A stretch of DNA of 64,000 nt from Chromohalobacter beijerinckii (GCF_023061185.1 NZ_JAKGAK010000002.1:1-64000), one strand, 5' to 3'. Shown: positions 26,770-35,978, counted from the first letter of the stretch. Notes: generated by a model not told the origin, from the sequence alone. A program made the numbers and translations.

Positions 26770-27492
26770 TCAGTCTTGCCGCTCGGCGCTGTGGTAGATG
26801 TTCTGAACGTCATCGAGATCGTTGAGGGTAGCGAGCAGCTTGTCGAGCATGGCCACGTCATCGCCGACGACGGGGGTCGTGGTCTGCGGCAGGAACTGGA
26901 TCTCGTCGGCTTCGAAATCGAGCTCACCGAAGGCCTCGGCGAGGGCCTGCTTGGTCTTGGCATATTCGGTATGAGGCGCGAACACGGTAATACGATCGGT
27001 TTCGCTCTCGATGTCGGTGACATCGACATCGGCCTCCATCAAGGCTTCCAACACCGCTTCCTCGTCGCTACCCTCGAAGGCGAGGATCGCGCAGTGATCG
27101 AACATGTGGCTGACGCTGCCCGGGGTGCCGAGTTTGCTCTTGGCCTTGTTGAAGCAGGCGCGTACGTCGCCGAAGGTGCGATTGGGGTTGTCGGTCAGGC
27201 ATTCGACGATGACCATGCAACTGCCCGGACCGAAGCCTTCGTAGCGCGCGAGGGAGTAGTCCTCGCCGCCACCGCCCTTGGCCTTGTCCAGTGCCTTGTC
27301 GATGACGTGCGACGGGACTTGGTCTTTCTTGGCGCGTTCGATCAAGCCACGCAGGGCGAGATTGCCTTCGGGGTCGATTCCGCCGGCTTTGGCGCAGACG
27401 TAAATCTCGCGCCCGTATTTGCTGTACACCTTGGTCTTGGCGTCGGCCGTCTTGGCCATGGATTCCTTGCGGTTCTGGAAAGCCCTACCCAT
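26770..27492 (-). CDS. yeeN: YebC/PmpR-family protein YeeN
   Basis: About 240 residues of the YebC/TACO1 family. The start at 27492 ([15 protein letters not shown]) matches the family N-terminus, which begins MGRxW/F. An upstream frame extension to 27540 and a downstream ATG at 27456 are less likely. Visible blocks are [67 protein letters not shown] and [15 protein letters not shown]. It is closer to E. coli YeeN than YebC by its N-terminal [11 protein letters not shown] form. YebC-type proteins act on translation of polyproline stretches or as DNA-binding regulators. It stands alone here, away from ruvC. Confidence 0.92.
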   Translation of the reverse strand: MGRAFQNRKESMAKTADAKTKVYSKYGREIYVCAKAGGIDPEGNLALRGLIERAKKDQVPSHVIDKALDKAKGGGGEDYSLARYEGFGPGSCMVIVECLTDNPNRTFGDVRACFNKAKSKLGTPGSVSHMFDHCAILAFEGSDEEAVLEALMEADVDVTDIESETDRITVFAPHTEYAKTKQALAEAFGELDFEADEIQFLPQTTTPVVGDDVAMLDKLLATLNDLDDVQNIYHSAERQD

Positions 27493-27658
27493 GTCATGCC
27501 CTATCAAATGATTCGCAACGCACAAGATTCTACGCAACATCGCCGGTCGAGGCAGGTTTAATTTTGCGTAGCCTGCGTTTGGCCTTCGACGATACGCCGT
27601 CCCCTACAGTCGACGCTATGCTTAATGCGCGCTCACCTGTAGCTTAGGGAGTCTCTAT

Positions 27659-28306
27659 TTGCCACCTTCATCGGAAATGCGTATGTCGATGCGATCCTTG
27701 CCAATGCCGTTTACCGCTCGCTCCGTCTGGCACGTCATGCTGTTGCTGTGCCTTGCCGTCTCACTGACGGGCTGCGGTATCAACAATATTCCCACGCTCG
27801 ACGAGCAGGTGAAGTCGGCCTGGTCGCAGGTCGAGAACCAATATCAGCGGCGTGCGGACCTGGTGCCCAATTTGGTGGAAACCGTCAAAGGCTTCGCCGA
27901 TCAGGAACAGGAAACGCTGACGGCCGTGATCGAAGCGCGCTCCAAGGCGACCTCGATCAACATCGACGCCGACTCGTTGGACGATCCCGAGAAGCTGAAG
28001 CAATTCCAGCAAGCTCAGGGCCAACTGACCGGGGCACTGAGTCGCCTGATGGCGGTTTCCGAACGCTATCCGGAGTTGAAGTCGAACCAGAACTTCCTGG
28101 CGCTGCAATCACAACTGGAAGGCACCGAGAATCGCATCGCCGTGGCGCGTCGCGATTTCATCCAGGCGGTCGAGCAATACAATACCGAAATTCGTACTTT
28201 CCCCGGGCGACTCTGGCATGGCCTTTTGTATAGCGACATGCCGATTCGCGAAAACTTCGAAGCGACTGCCGAGAACGCCGATCAGGCGCCTGAGGTGGAG
28301 TTCTAA
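27659..28306 (+). CDS. LemA-family lipoprotein/membrane-anchored protein
   Basis: About 215 residues. An N-terminal signal with hydrophobic VMLLLCLAVSLTGC gives a lipobox Cys near residue 40. The LemA domain follows: IPTLDEQVKSAWSQVENQYQRRADLVPNLVETVKGFA and, later, NRIAVARRDFIQAVEQYNTEIRTFPG. The TTG at 27659 has AGGGAG 7 bases upstream; ATG 27677 would give a shorter signal peptide without a clear site. LemA is an envelope protein of unclear biochemical role. It is followed by two TPM-domain genes, the first starting at its stop codon (TAATG). Confidence 0.9.
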   Translation: MPPSSEMRMSMRSLPMPFTARSVWHVMLLLCLAVSLTGCGINNIPTLDEQVKSAWSQVENQYQRRADLVPNLVETVKGFADQEQETLTAVIEARSKATSINIDADSLDDPEKLKQFQQAQGQLTGALSRLMAVSERYPELKSNQNFLALQSQLEGTENRIAVARRDFIQAVEQYNTEIRTFPGRLWHGLLYSDMPIRENFEATAENADQAPEVEF

Positions 28307-29091
28307 TGAGGCATTGCATCCGTCTGACATGCTTGATGCTGCTGTGGGCCTGTGCCCTCAGCGTTCAGGCGCAGGACATCGAGTTTCCCGAGCTGACCGG
28401 GCGCGTGGTCGATCAGGCCGATCTGCTGGATGCGTCGACTCGAGATGAGTTGAGCGGCATGCTCGCGGCGCACGAGGAAGACACCGGCGAACAGGTCGTC
28501 GTGGTCACGCTGCCTGATTTACAGGGTGCGCCGATCGAGGAATACGGTTACCAGCTGGGCCGTCACTGGGGCATCGGCCAGGAGGGCGAGGACAACGGCG
28601 CTCTGCTGATCGTCTCCATGGAAGAGCAGGCCATCCGCATCGAGGTTGGGTATGGCCTCGAGGGTCGCCTGACCGACGCACAGTCCTCGGCAATCATCAC
28701 ACAGCAGATCGCCCCGGCGTTTCGTGAGGGCGATTACGCGACCGGTATTACCCAAGGTACGGAAGCGATCATTCAGGTCCTGGGCGGCGACCCGATGGCC
28801 GATGCGCCTCCTGCCGGATCGGCTTCCGGGCAAGATAAATCGCGCGATGTCGGCGGCGCATCCGTGGCGTTTTTCGTCATGTTGATGATCGTCATGGGTA
28901 TCGTACGCGGCATCGGTGGTGGCGGACGCGGCGGGCGTCGTCGCGGACGCGGCGGTGGCTTGCTCGGCGGTCTTCTGCTTGGCGGCGCCATGGGCGGCGG
29001 TTTCGGAGGCGGCGGTGGCGGCCTCGGAGGCGGCGGCTTCGGCGGCGGCGGTGGTGGTTTCGGCGGGGGCGGTGCCTCCGGTGGCTGGTAG
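28306..29091 (+). CDS. TPM-domain membrane protein (YgcG family) with Gly-rich tail
   Basis: A 261-residue protein. A cleavable signal peptide ends near QAQD, then the TPM domain (residues about 25-150) has FPELTGRVVDQADLLD, EQVVVVTLPDLQGAPIEEYGYQLGRHWGIG, GALLIVSMEEQAIRIEVGYGLEG and ITQQIAPAFREGDYATGI. A membrane helix (VAFFVMLMIVMGIV) is followed by a tail made almost only of Gly with Arg and Phe, ending GGASGGW. Gly-rich tails of this kind are common in YgcG proteins. The TPM domain is a phosphatase-like or assembly-factor fold. It is translationally coupled to LemA and followed by a second TPM gene. Confidence 0.93.
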   Translation: MRHCIRLTCLMLLWACALSVQAQDIEFPELTGRVVDQADLLDASTRDELSGMLAAHEEDTGEQVVVVTLPDLQGAPIEEYGYQLGRHWGIGQEGEDNGALLIVSMEEQAIRIEVGYGLEGRLTDAQSSAIITQQIAPAFREGDYATGITQGTEAIIQVLGGDPMADAPPAGSASGQDKSRDVGGASVAFFVMLMIVMGIVRGIGGGGRGGRRRGRGGGLLGGLLLGGAMGGGFGGGGGGLGGGGFGGGGGGFGGGGASGGW

Positions 29092-29112
29092 ATCAACGCA
29101 AGGGACATCACC

Positions 29113-29730
29113 ATGGCATTATTGAGCGACAGCGAGCAGCAGCAGGTGCGTGATGCGATTACGCACATCGAGCGCGATACCGACGCCGAACTAGTCACCG
29201 TACTCGCGCCGCAGGCCGACGATTACACTTACATCCCATTGCTCTGGGCAGGGATTCTGTCCCTGTTGATCCCGGGGGCGATCAATTATTTCCCCCAATG
29301 GCTGGGTACTTCGGAGCTGTTGATCGTGCAGTGGGCGTGTTTCGCGGTGCTCGCGATTGTGTTTCGGCTGCCGGCGGTGACGACGCGTCTGATCCCGCGA
29401 CGTGTGCGCTTCTGGCGGGCCGCCAATCTGGCAAGGCGGCAGTTTCTCGAACAGAACCTGCATCACACCCAAGCCGGCACCGGCATGCTGATCTTCGTCT
29501 CCGAGGCTGAGCGCTACGTGGAGATCCTGGTCGATCGCGGGATTTCCAGCCGCCTCGACGACGAAACCTGGCAGGGCATTGTCTCGACCTTCACCCAGCA
29601 GGTAAAGCAAGGCCAGACGCTGCAGGGCTTTCTCTCCTGTATCGAAGCATGCGGTGAGCACCTCCGAGAGCATGTGCCCGCCACGCACGAGCGCAACGAA
29701 CTTCCCAATCGTCTGGTCGTTCTGGAGTAA
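29113..29730 (+). CDS. second TPM-domain membrane protein
   Basis: A 205-residue protein with two central membrane helices (LLWAGILSLLIPGAINYF and LLIVQWACFAVLAIVF). The TPM half flanks them: IERDTDAELVTVLAPQADDYTY before, and GTGMLIFVSEAERYVEILVDRGISSRLDDETW after. It is the usual third partner in LemA-YgcG-TPM gene sets, 21 bases downstream of the previous gene with GGGACATCACC before the ATG. The role of these sets is not established; they are thought to act at the envelope. Confidence 0.88.
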   Translation: MALLSDSEQQQVRDAITHIERDTDAELVTVLAPQADDYTYIPLLWAGILSLLIPGAINYFPQWLGTSELLIVQWACFAVLAIVFRLPAVTTRLIPRRVRFWRAANLARRQFLEQNLHHTQAGTGMLIFVSEAERYVEILVDRGISSRLDDETWQGIVSTFTQQVKQGQTLQGFLSCIEACGEHLREHVPATHERNELPNRLVVLE

Positions 29731-29776
29731 ACGCCCCTTGCCTCGCGGCGATTCGTCACCATCATCTAAGTAGGAC

Positions 29777-29814
29777 GCTTGCGGGGCGCCTCATGTCGGA
29801 TGCGTCCCGCAAGC
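29777..29814 (+). terminator. hairpin after the LemA-TPM-TPM operon
   Basis: GCTTGCGGGGCGC (29777-29789) pairs with GCGTCCCGCAAGC (29802-29814), with one G-T pair and a 12-base loop. No U-run follows, so it may be a 3'-protective or weak terminator structure. Confidence 0.4.
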
Positions 29815-29840
29815 ACAGGATGACAGCATAGGAGAGCACG

Positions 29841-30848
29841 ATGAACGTCGTCACATTGCGTAGTCCGGGTGGGCTGGATCAGCTCGATGTTCACGAACGC
29901 GAAGCGCCGGGCGAGCCGGGGCCGGGCGAGGTGCGCGTGCGAGTGCATGCCAGCTCGCTCAACTACCATGATTACGGGGTTGTCGCCGGGGCCATGCCCA
30001 CCGAAGACGGCCGTATTCCCATGTCGGATGGGGCCGGTGTCGTCGAAGCCGTGGGTGAAGGCGTTGAGGAATTCACCGTGGGTGACCGCGTGGTATCGAC
30101 GTTCTTCCCAGGTTGGCTCGAAGGGCCGGCACGGATCGGCGACTTCACCACCACGCCTGGCGATGGCGTCGATGGCTACGCCCGTGAGCAGGTCGTGCGT
30201 CCGACGACGTGGTTTACCCACGCACCGCGCGATTACGACCACGCCGAAGCGGCTACCTTGACTACAGCCGGATTGACCGCATGGCGCGCACTCGTGGTGG
30301 ATGGCAAGCTCAAGGCGGGTGACACGGTGCTGGTGCTGGGCACCGGCGGTGTCTCGATCTTTGCCTTGCAGTTCGCCAAGCTGATGGGCGCCACGGTGAT
30401 AGCGACCTCGTCCTCGGACGAGAAGATCGCACGGCTTAAGGAACTGGGTGCCGATCACACGCTCAACTACAAGACCGAGCCGGAGTGGGGCAAGCGCGTT
30501 AAGGCACTTACCGGTGGCCGGGGCGTCGACCATGTCATCGAAGTCGGTGGCCCTGGCACGCTGCCGCAATCCATCGACGCCGTGCGCATCGGCGGACACA
30601 TCTCATTGATTGGCGTGCTCACCGGACGCGGCGGCGAAATTCCTACCGCCAAGCTGATGGCCAAGCAGGCGCGTCTGCAGGGCTTGATCGTAGGTAGCCG
30701 GCGCGATCAGATTGAGATGATCCGTGCCATCGACGCCAGCGATCTACATCCGGTCATCGACCGCCGGTTCGCCCTCGACGAGATCGCCGAGGCGTTTCGT
30801 CACCAAGAGGCAGGGCGTCACTTCGGCAAGATCTGCTTGGAGTTCTGA
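29841..30848 (+). CDS. zinc-free MDR alcohol dehydrogenase/quinone-reductase-like enzyme
   Basis: A 335-residue medium-chain dehydrogenase. The N-terminal domain has the MDR pattern PGEVRVRVHASSLNYHDYGVV and GVVEAVGEGVEEFTVGDRVV. The nucleotide domain has DTVLVLGTGGVSIFALQFAKLMGATVIATSSS with a GxGGVS site. The usual zinc Cys and His ligands are absent (NYHD in place of C-H-T/S-D), so it is probably a zinc-independent NAD(P)H reductase of the YogA/quinone-oxidoreductase-like class. It has GGAGAG before the ATG. It is a single gene, convergent with the CHR genes. Confidence 0.88.
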   Translation: MNVVTLRSPGGLDQLDVHEREAPGEPGPGEVRVRVHASSLNYHDYGVVAGAMPTEDGRIPMSDGAGVVEAVGEGVEEFTVGDRVVSTFFPGWLEGPARIGDFTTTPGDGVDGYAREQVVRPTTWFTHAPRDYDHAEAATLTTAGLTAWRALVVDGKLKAGDTVLVLGTGGVSIFALQFAKLMGATVIATSSSDEKIARLKELGADHTLNYKTEPEWGKRVKALTGGRGVDHVIEVGGPGTLPQSIDAVRIGGHISLIGVLTGRGGEIPTAKLMAKQARLQGLIVGSRRDQIEMIRAIDASDLHPVIDRRFALDEIAEAFRHQEAGRHFGKICLEF

Positions 30849-30854
30849 TCTTTG

Positions 30855-31385
30855 CTACCCGAGCAGCAGCGCGCCGTAGCCGAGCCCGAAACACACGACG
30901 AACGCCGGGTGAACCCGGGTCGCCAGGAGTAATACGCCGGCCACGCCGCCGATGATCGCGGTGTGCACCGCGCCGGCGGTCTCCAGCCCTTCGGCGAGAA
31001 AGCGCCACGTCAGATAGGCCATTAGCGTCATCACCACAGGGCGGACCCACTGGCTCATCGACTTGACCTTGATCGAGTCGCGGTAGCGATACAGCGTGCC
31101 CAGCGCGATTAGCATCAGCAGCAGCGACGGCGCGACGGTGGCGAAGGTGGCGATCAGAGATCCGGGTACGCCGGCGACATCGTAGCCGATGTAGCCGGCC
31201 ATCTTGGTAGCGATCGGGCTGGGCAGCGCGTTGCCTAGCGCCAAGGTCTCGGCGAAAGCCTGTGAACTCATCCACCCATAGCGGCCGACCACCTCGTTCT
31301 CGATCAGCGGGATGATCGCCGGGCCGCCGCCGTAACCGACGATGTTGGGGATGAAGAACGCCAGGAACAGGTGCCAATAGATCAT
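30855..31385 (-). CDS. short-chain CHR (chromate-type) transporter subunit
   Basis: A 176-residue membrane protein of the CHR family, about half the length of classic ChrA. It has HLFLAFFIPNIVGYGGGPAIIPLIENEVV at the start, then GWMSSQAFAETLALGNALPSPIATKMAGYIGY, the double-Pro and Gly-rich blocks of the family. Half-size CHR proteins function as pairs. Its start codon overlaps the end of the upstream partner by 4 bases. Some CHR proteins export chromate or transport sulfate, but the link to glutathione chemistry suggested by the neighbouring ggt is only inference. Confidence 0.9.
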   Translation of the reverse strand: MIYWHLFLAFFIPNIVGYGGGPAIIPLIENEVVGRYGWMSSQAFAETLALGNALPSPIATKMAGYIGYDVAGVPGSLIATFATVAPSLLLMLIALGTLYRYRDSIKVKSMSQWVRPVVMTLMAYLTWRFLAEGLETAGAVHTAIIGGVAGVLLLATRVHPAFVVCFGLGYGALLLG

Positions 31386-31954
31386 TTGTTCGTCTCGCTG
31401 GTCGCTTGCTGCGATTCGGGGCGCAGTAACGCTGCGATCAAGATCGCGCCGATGACCAGCCCCGGGTGCACATCGAGCCAGTAGATCAGCCCACCGGCGA
31501 TGGCCCCCATCACCAGCGTCACAAGCCAGCCAAGGCTGGCCCGCGACTTGGTGAAAAAATCCCAGGTCAACTTGGCCATCATCACCATGACGACGGGGAC
31601 CACGCCCTGGCCCATGCCCTGCACCCAGCGCTGGTCGCCGTGACGGGCGTAGAGTCCGAGTAGCGCGATCATTGCAATGATTATTGGCCCGATTACCGCG
31701 ATGACGGCATTGAGCGCGCCCAGACTGCCTCCGACTCGGTAACCGATGTAGCCGGCCATCTTGGTGGCGATTGGGCCGGGCAGTGTATTGCCGATTGCCA
31801 GCACGTCGGCGAATGCCTCGTCGTCCATCCAGGCGTGGCGTTTGACTACTTCTTGATGAACGAGAGGGATCATCGACGGACCGCCACCGAAGCCGAACAG
31901 GCCGATGCGCAGGAAGGCCATGAATAGCTGGGCTTGAGTACGCAGCATGATCAC
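31382..31954 (-). CDS. short-chain CHR transporter subunit, second half
   Basis: A 190-residue partner with the same pattern: FMAFLRIGLFGFGGGPSMIPLVHQEVV, WMDDEAFADVLAIGNTLPGPIATKMAGYIGYRVGG and PIIIAMIALLGLYARHG. The two subunits share clear similarity, as expected for a duplicated CHR domain split over two genes. It overlaps the downstream CHR gene and the upstream ggt gene by 4 bases each, so ggt and both CHR genes form one tightly coupled operon. Confidence 0.9.
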   Translation of the reverse strand: MIMLRTQAQLFMAFLRIGLFGFGGGPSMIPLVHQEVVKRHAWMDDEAFADVLAIGNTLPGPIATKMAGYIGYRVGGSLGALNAVIAVIGPIIIAMIALLGLYARHGDQRWVQGMGQGVVPVVMVMMAKLTWDFFTKSRASLGWLVTLVMGAIAGGLIYWLDVHPGLVIGAILIAALLRPESQQATSETNK

Positions 31955-33585
31955 AGCACCGCGATGCTGGCGTCGGTGCGCGGCTCGGTGCCGCCGCAGT
32001 AGATGCCGCTGTCTGGGTCGCGGATGATCATCTGCCCGCGGCCGAAGCCGCGTGGATCGTGGTCGATCTGCATGTCGTGACCGCGCTCAGCCATGGCTCG
32101 TATGAGTGGGGCCGGGTAGTCGTGCTCGATGCCGATGCGCTTGCCACCCATCCACTGCCAGCGTGGTGCGTCCAACGCGGCTTGAGGGTTGAGGCCGAAG
32201 TCGATCAGGTTCATCACTACCTGGACGTGGCCCTGGGGCTGCATGAAGCCGCCCATCACGCCGAACGGCCCGAGCGGCGTGCCGTCGTCGCGGGTCAAAA
32301 AGCCGGGAATGATGGTGTGGAAGGTCTTCTTGCCCGGCGCGAGCACGTTGTCGTGGTTCGGGTCGAGGCTGAAGTTGTGGCCGCGGTTCTGCAGCGCGAT
32401 GCCGGTACCCGGTACCACTACACCGGAGCCGAAGCCGTGGTAGTTGCTCTGTATGAACGAGACCATATTGCCGTCGCTGTCGGCGGTCGCCAGGTAGACG
32501 GTGCCGCCGGCCTGCGGGGTGCCTGGGGTCGGGTCCAGCGCCGATTCGCCAATCAGTGCGCGGCGCTCTCGCGTATAGGCGTCGCCGAGTAGCGATTCGA
32601 CGCTATGGGTCATGTGCTCGGGTTGGGTGATATAGGCCTGCCCATCGCTGAAGGCCAGCTTCATCGCCTCGAGTTGGCGGTGCATTACTTCGGGATTGTC
32701 GCGGCTGTCGATCTTGAAGCCCTCGAGTATGCGCAGCGCCATCAGCGCGACCAGCCCCTGGCCGTTGGGCGGAATCTCCCAGACTTTATGACCACGGTAG
32801 TCTGCCGCGATCGGCTTGACCCATTCCGGCTGATAACCGGCAAGATCTTCTGCACGCAGATAGCCACCGGTCTCGCGGGAGAAGGCGTCGATGCGCTCGG
32901 CCAGCTCGCCGCGATAAAAACTCTCGCTGTGGCTTGCGGCGATGGCTTCCAGGGTTTTCGCCTGCTCCTCGCAGCGGTGCCACTCGCCGGCGCGCGGGGC
33001 ATGCCCGGTCGGCGCGAAGGTCTCGAACCAGCCTGAGGTAGCGGTATCCGTTAGATGTTTGCGGAAGGTCTCCTCGGCGCGTTGCCAGAGACTGGCGATG
33101 ACCGGCGAGACTGGAAAGCCCTCTCGGGCTAGGCGGATCGCCGGGGCGAGCAGCGCCTGAAAATCGAGCTTGCCGAAGCGCTGCGATAGTTCGGCCCATG
33201 CGGCGGGAATGCCGGGCACAGTCACCGGCGTCCATCCGTAAAGCGGCATGGACTCGAATCCGGCCTCGGCGACCGCCTGTGGGGTCAATGCGGCGGGGGC
33301 GGTGCCGCTGGCGTTTAGACCGTGAAGTTCCCCGTTGCCTGCATTGTCATCGGCTATCCAGACCAGCGCGAAAGCGTCACCGCCGATCCCGCAACCGGTG
33401 GGTTCGACCACGGTGAGCGCCGCTGCGGTGGCGATGGCGGCGTCCACTGCGTTGCCGCCCTGAGCGAGAATGTCACGGCCAACCTGGCTGGCTTGTGGTT
33501 GGGACGCGGCGACCATTCCGTGTTTGGCATAGGTAGCGCTGCGCTGGGAAGTGTAGGGCGTTGCCTGGGAAAAGGGCGTCAACAT
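31951..33585 (-). CDS. ggt: gamma-glutamyltransferase, apparently cytoplasmic
   Basis: A 544-residue Ntn-hydrolase. Early blocks are MVAASQPQASQVGRDILAQGGNAVDAAIATA and VVEPTGCGIGGDAF. The autocleavage site with the catalytic Thr is GGTVYLATADSDGNMVSFIQSNY near residue 360. GIALQNRGHNFSL, GVMGGFMQPQGHVQVVMNLIDFG and DAPRWQWMGG follow. No signal peptide precedes the first block, unlike the periplasmic E. coli enzyme, so it probably acts in the cytoplasm; the family also includes glutaryl-type acylases. It heads an operon with the two CHR genes and faces a divergent GntR regulator. Confidence 0.9.
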   Translation of the reverse strand: MLTPFSQATPYTSQRSATYAKHGMVAASQPQASQVGRDILAQGGNAVDAAIATAAALTVVEPTGCGIGGDAFALVWIADDNAGNGELHGLNASGTAPAALTPQAVAEAGFESMPLYGWTPVTVPGIPAAWAELSQRFGKLDFQALLAPAIRLAREGFPVSPVIASLWQRAEETFRKHLTDTATSGWFETFAPTGHAPRAGEWHRCEEQAKTLEAIAASHSESFYRGELAERIDAFSRETGGYLRAEDLAGYQPEWVKPIAADYRGHKVWEIPPNGQGLVALMALRILEGFKIDSRDNPEVMHRQLEAMKLAFSDGQAYITQPEHMTHSVESLLGDAYTRERRALIGESALDPTPGTPQAGGTVYLATADSDGNMVSFIQSNYHGFGSGVVVPGTGIALQNRGHNFSLDPNHDNVLAPGKKTFHTIIPGFLTRDDGTPLGPFGVMGGFMQPQGHVQVVMNLIDFGLNPQAALDAPRWQWMGGKRIGIEHDYPAPLIRAMAERGHDMQIDHDPRGFGRGQMIIRDPDSGIYCGGTEPRTDASIAVL

Positions 33586-33786
33586 GCCGTCTCCGATCGA
33601 TTGTTATGTTATAAATCGTTTTGAATGAAAAAATCGATTTTGTTGAGATGACTATGGCGCGCAATTTAATTAACGTCAATATGGGATTTTGGCAAAGGGC
33701 TTACTGCACTGAGGCAAATCCTTGCTCGCCGAACGGAAACACATATCGCCAGCCATTACCTTTGAACTTGATAAGAGAACCACGCC
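33586..33786. promoter_or_regulatory. AT-rich divergent promoter region of ggt and the GntR gene
   Basis: A 200-bp region far more AT-rich than its surroundings. It contains the perfect 12-bp palindrome AAAATCGATTTT at 33630-33641 and the related ATAAATCGTTTT about 20 bases before. These repeated TCG-centred motifs are good candidates for operators of the divergent GntR/FCD protein. No gene is seen. Confidence 0.5.
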
Positions 33787-34470
33787 ATGACCGCATCGCC
33801 ATCGACTAGTCGCGACATGGCCTCGAGCCGAATCTTCGAGACACTCAAGCAGGACTTGATTCGCGGACGTTTCGCGGCGGGTGAGAAGCTCGCCATCAGC
33901 GCCCTCAAGGACCATTACCGAGTGGGGCTCAGCCCGCTGCGTGAGGCTCTCAACCGACTGGCGGCCTACGGCCTGCTCGAGCAGGTCAACCAGCGGGGGT
34001 TTCGAGTCCCAGCAATGGAGCTTGAGGAGCTAGATGACATCGCGGGGCTGCGCGCTCAGCTTGAATGCATGGCGTTGACGCAGGCTTTTCAGGCGGGAGA
34101 TTCAGAATGGGAGTCACAGGTATTGGCGGCGCATCATCGGTTGCGCCGTGCCGACGAGCATCCTGAGCAAGTGGAGGAATGGGAGCAAGCACACCTGCGC
34201 TTTCATCGGGCGTTGCTAGCGTCGTGTGGTTCGCACTGGTTGTTACGCTTCATCAAACAATTACACGACCAGTTCGACCGCTACCGGCGCCTGGCGCCGC
34301 CCAATCCGGCGGTGCGAAAGGCGCTTGATCGCCAACATGGCGAGCTGGTCGAACTGGCACTGAGTCGAGACATTCGCGCCGCGCGGGCATTGCTCGATGA
34401 TCACATCCGGCTGTCTCACAGTGTTGCCCGCGGTTGTTGCGAGTTACCGGCATCCGACGACGATACGTGA
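33787..34470 (+). CDS. GntR-family regulator with FCD domain
   Basis: A 227-residue regulator. The winged-helix domain (residues about 15-80) has FETLKQDLIRGRFAAGEKL, LKDHYRVGLSPLREALNRLAAYGLLEQ and GFRVPAM. The FCD effector domain follows (about 90-215) with ELDDIAGLRAQLECMALTQAF and metal-binding-type His residues in WEQAHLRFHRALLAS and QHGELVELALS. It faces the ggt-CHR operon across a 200-bp AT-rich region and is its probable repressor. The effector is unknown. Confidence 0.9.
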   Translation: MTASPSTSRDMASSRIFETLKQDLIRGRFAAGEKLAISALKDHYRVGLSPLREALNRLAAYGLLEQVNQRGFRVPAMELEELDDIAGLRAQLECMALTQAFQAGDSEWESQVLAAHHRLRRADEHPEQVEEWEQAHLRFHRALLASCGSHWLLRFIKQLHDQFDRYRRLAPPNPAVRKALDRQHGELVELALSRDIRAARALLDDHIRLSHSVARGCCELPASDDDT

Positions 34471-34501
34471 GCCGTTGGCGCCGGTAGCGCCACGACTCAC
34501 G
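34466..34501. terminator. hairpin between convergent GntR and rhlE genes
   Basis: CGTGAG (34466-34471) pairs with CTCACG (34496-34501), and inside them TGGCGC pairs with GCGCCA around a 5-base loop. The structure overlaps the GntR stop codon. No strong U-run is present on either strand, so termination is plausible rather than certain. Confidence 0.4.
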
Positions 34502-34512
34502 ATTGACGTGAC

Positions 34513-35868
34513 TTATGCCCCGCCTTGGGTGCCGTTACCGCGACCCCGTCCGCCACGACGACGGCGCGGGCGGTTTTCGCCGCCATTGCGATCGCGGGAT
34601 GCATTGCTGTTGCGTGAGTCGTTACCGCCTGAGTTGCCACCGCGACGTTGGCCGTTGTCGCGTCCGTTACCGTTGCGCTGGCCTCCACCGTTGCCACCGC
34701 GCGGCGGGCTGGTGCCCTGGCCGCTGACGAGTGCTTCGCTGGGCTCGAAGCCGGCGATGGTTTGGCGTTCCAGCGTCTGGCGAATCAGCCGCTCGATTCC
34801 CGCGAGCTCCTTGCCTTCTTCGGGGCTGACCAGCGACACCGCGTGGCCGCTAGCACCTGCGCGTCCGGTACGTCCGATACGGTGGACGTAGTCCTCGGCG
34901 ACATTGGGTAGCTCGAAGTTGACCACTTGCGGGAGCTGATCGATGTCGAGGCCGCGCGCGGCGATATCGGTTGCCACCAGTACACGAATATCGCCGCTCT
35001 TGAAGCCGTCGAGGGCCTTGGTGCGCGCATTCTGGCTCTTGTTGCCGTGAATCGCAGCCGCCTCGATACCGGCGTCTTCGAGCTGGCGACTCAGGCGGTT
35101 AGCGCCATGCTTGGTACGCATGAAGACCAGCACTTGCTGCCATTGATTCTCGTGGATCAAGTGTGTGAGCAGCGCCGGCTTGCGGGTCTTGTCCACCGGG
35201 TGGATCCACTGCGTGACCGTCTCGGCGGTGGTGTTACGCGGCGTGACCGAGATTTCCACGGGGTCATTGACCATGCCCTTGGCGAGCGCACGGATCTCCT
35301 GCGAGAAAGTCGCCGAGAACATCAGGCTCTGACGCTTGGCGGGCAGGGTCTTGAGGATCCGACGGATATCGTGGATGAAGCCCATGTCGAGCATGCGGTC
35401 GGCTTCGTCCATCACCAGTACTTCCAGCGCATCGAAACTGACGGCCTTCTGGCTATACAGATCCAGTAGTCGACCCGGCGTTGCCACCAGGATATCGACC
35501 CCGCCGCGTAGCTTGGCGATCTGCGGGTTGACCTTCACGCCACCGAAGACCACTGCGCTGCGTAGCGGCAGGTTCTTGCCGTATGCCTCGATATTGGCGC
35601 CGATTTGAGCAGCCAGCTCGCGGGTCGGCGTGAGAATCAGCGCGCGGACCTGCTTGGCGGGTGCGCGCGTGCCGGCGGAGAGGCGTTCGAGGATCGGCAG
35701 CGTGAATCCGGCGGTTTTGCCGGTGCCGGTCTGGGCGGCAGCCATCACGTCGCGTCCCTCGAGAACGGCGGGGATCGCCTTGGCTTGAATCGGCGAGGGT
35801 GTCTCGTAGCCTTGCTCGGCCACGGCATCCAGAATCGGAGCGGAAAGCCCCAAGGAGGTAAAGCTCAT
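34513..35868 (-). CDS. rhlE: DEAD-box RNA helicase RhlE
   Basis: A 451-residue helicase. Motifs in order are the Q motif ([13 protein letters not shown]), [10 protein letters not shown], Ia PTRELAAQI, Ib [63 protein letters not shown] and [12 protein letters not shown]. The last 65 residues are a low-complexity Gly/Asn/Arg tail, common in RhlE proteins and likely RNA-binding. DMGF after DEAD and the short spacing point to RhlE rather than DeaD or SrmB. It acts on ribosomal and mRNA structure in the cytoplasm. Confidence 0.95.
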   Translation of the reverse strand: MSFTSLGLSAPILDAVAEQGYETPSPIQAKAIPAVLEGRDVMAAAQTGTGKTAGFTLPILERLSAGTRAPAKQVRALILTPTRELAAQIGANIEAYGKNLPLRSAVVFGGVKVNPQIAKLRGGVDILVATPGRLLDLYSQKAVSFDALEVLVMDEADRMLDMGFIHDIRRILKTLPAKRQSLMFSATFSQEIRALAKGMVNDPVEISVTPRNTTAETVTQWIHPVDKTRKPALLTHLIHENQWQQVLVFMRTKHGANRLSRQLEDAGIEAAAIHGNKSQNARTKALDGFKSGDIRVLVATDIAARGLDIDQLPQVVNFELPNVAEDYVHRIGRTGRAGASGHAVSLVSPEEGKELAGIERLIRQTLERQTIAGFEPSEALVSGQGTSPPRGGNGGGQRNGNGRDNGQRRGGNSGGNDSRNSNASRDRNGGENRPRRRRGGRGRGNGTQGGA

Positions 35869-35978
35869 GAAGTCGTCTCGGTGGCTGCGAAGTGGGCCAG
35901 AGTAGGCGGGCAGCGGGCGTGCAGCTTACCGGATATGAGCTAGGCATGCCACTTTAGGCGTATGAGCGTAGGCACTGC

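Noticed and set aside
28773-29198. Pro-rich 141-codon minus-strand frame opposite the TPM gene
   Set aside because: It is only the complement of the Gly-rich tail (GGC read as GCC/CCG).
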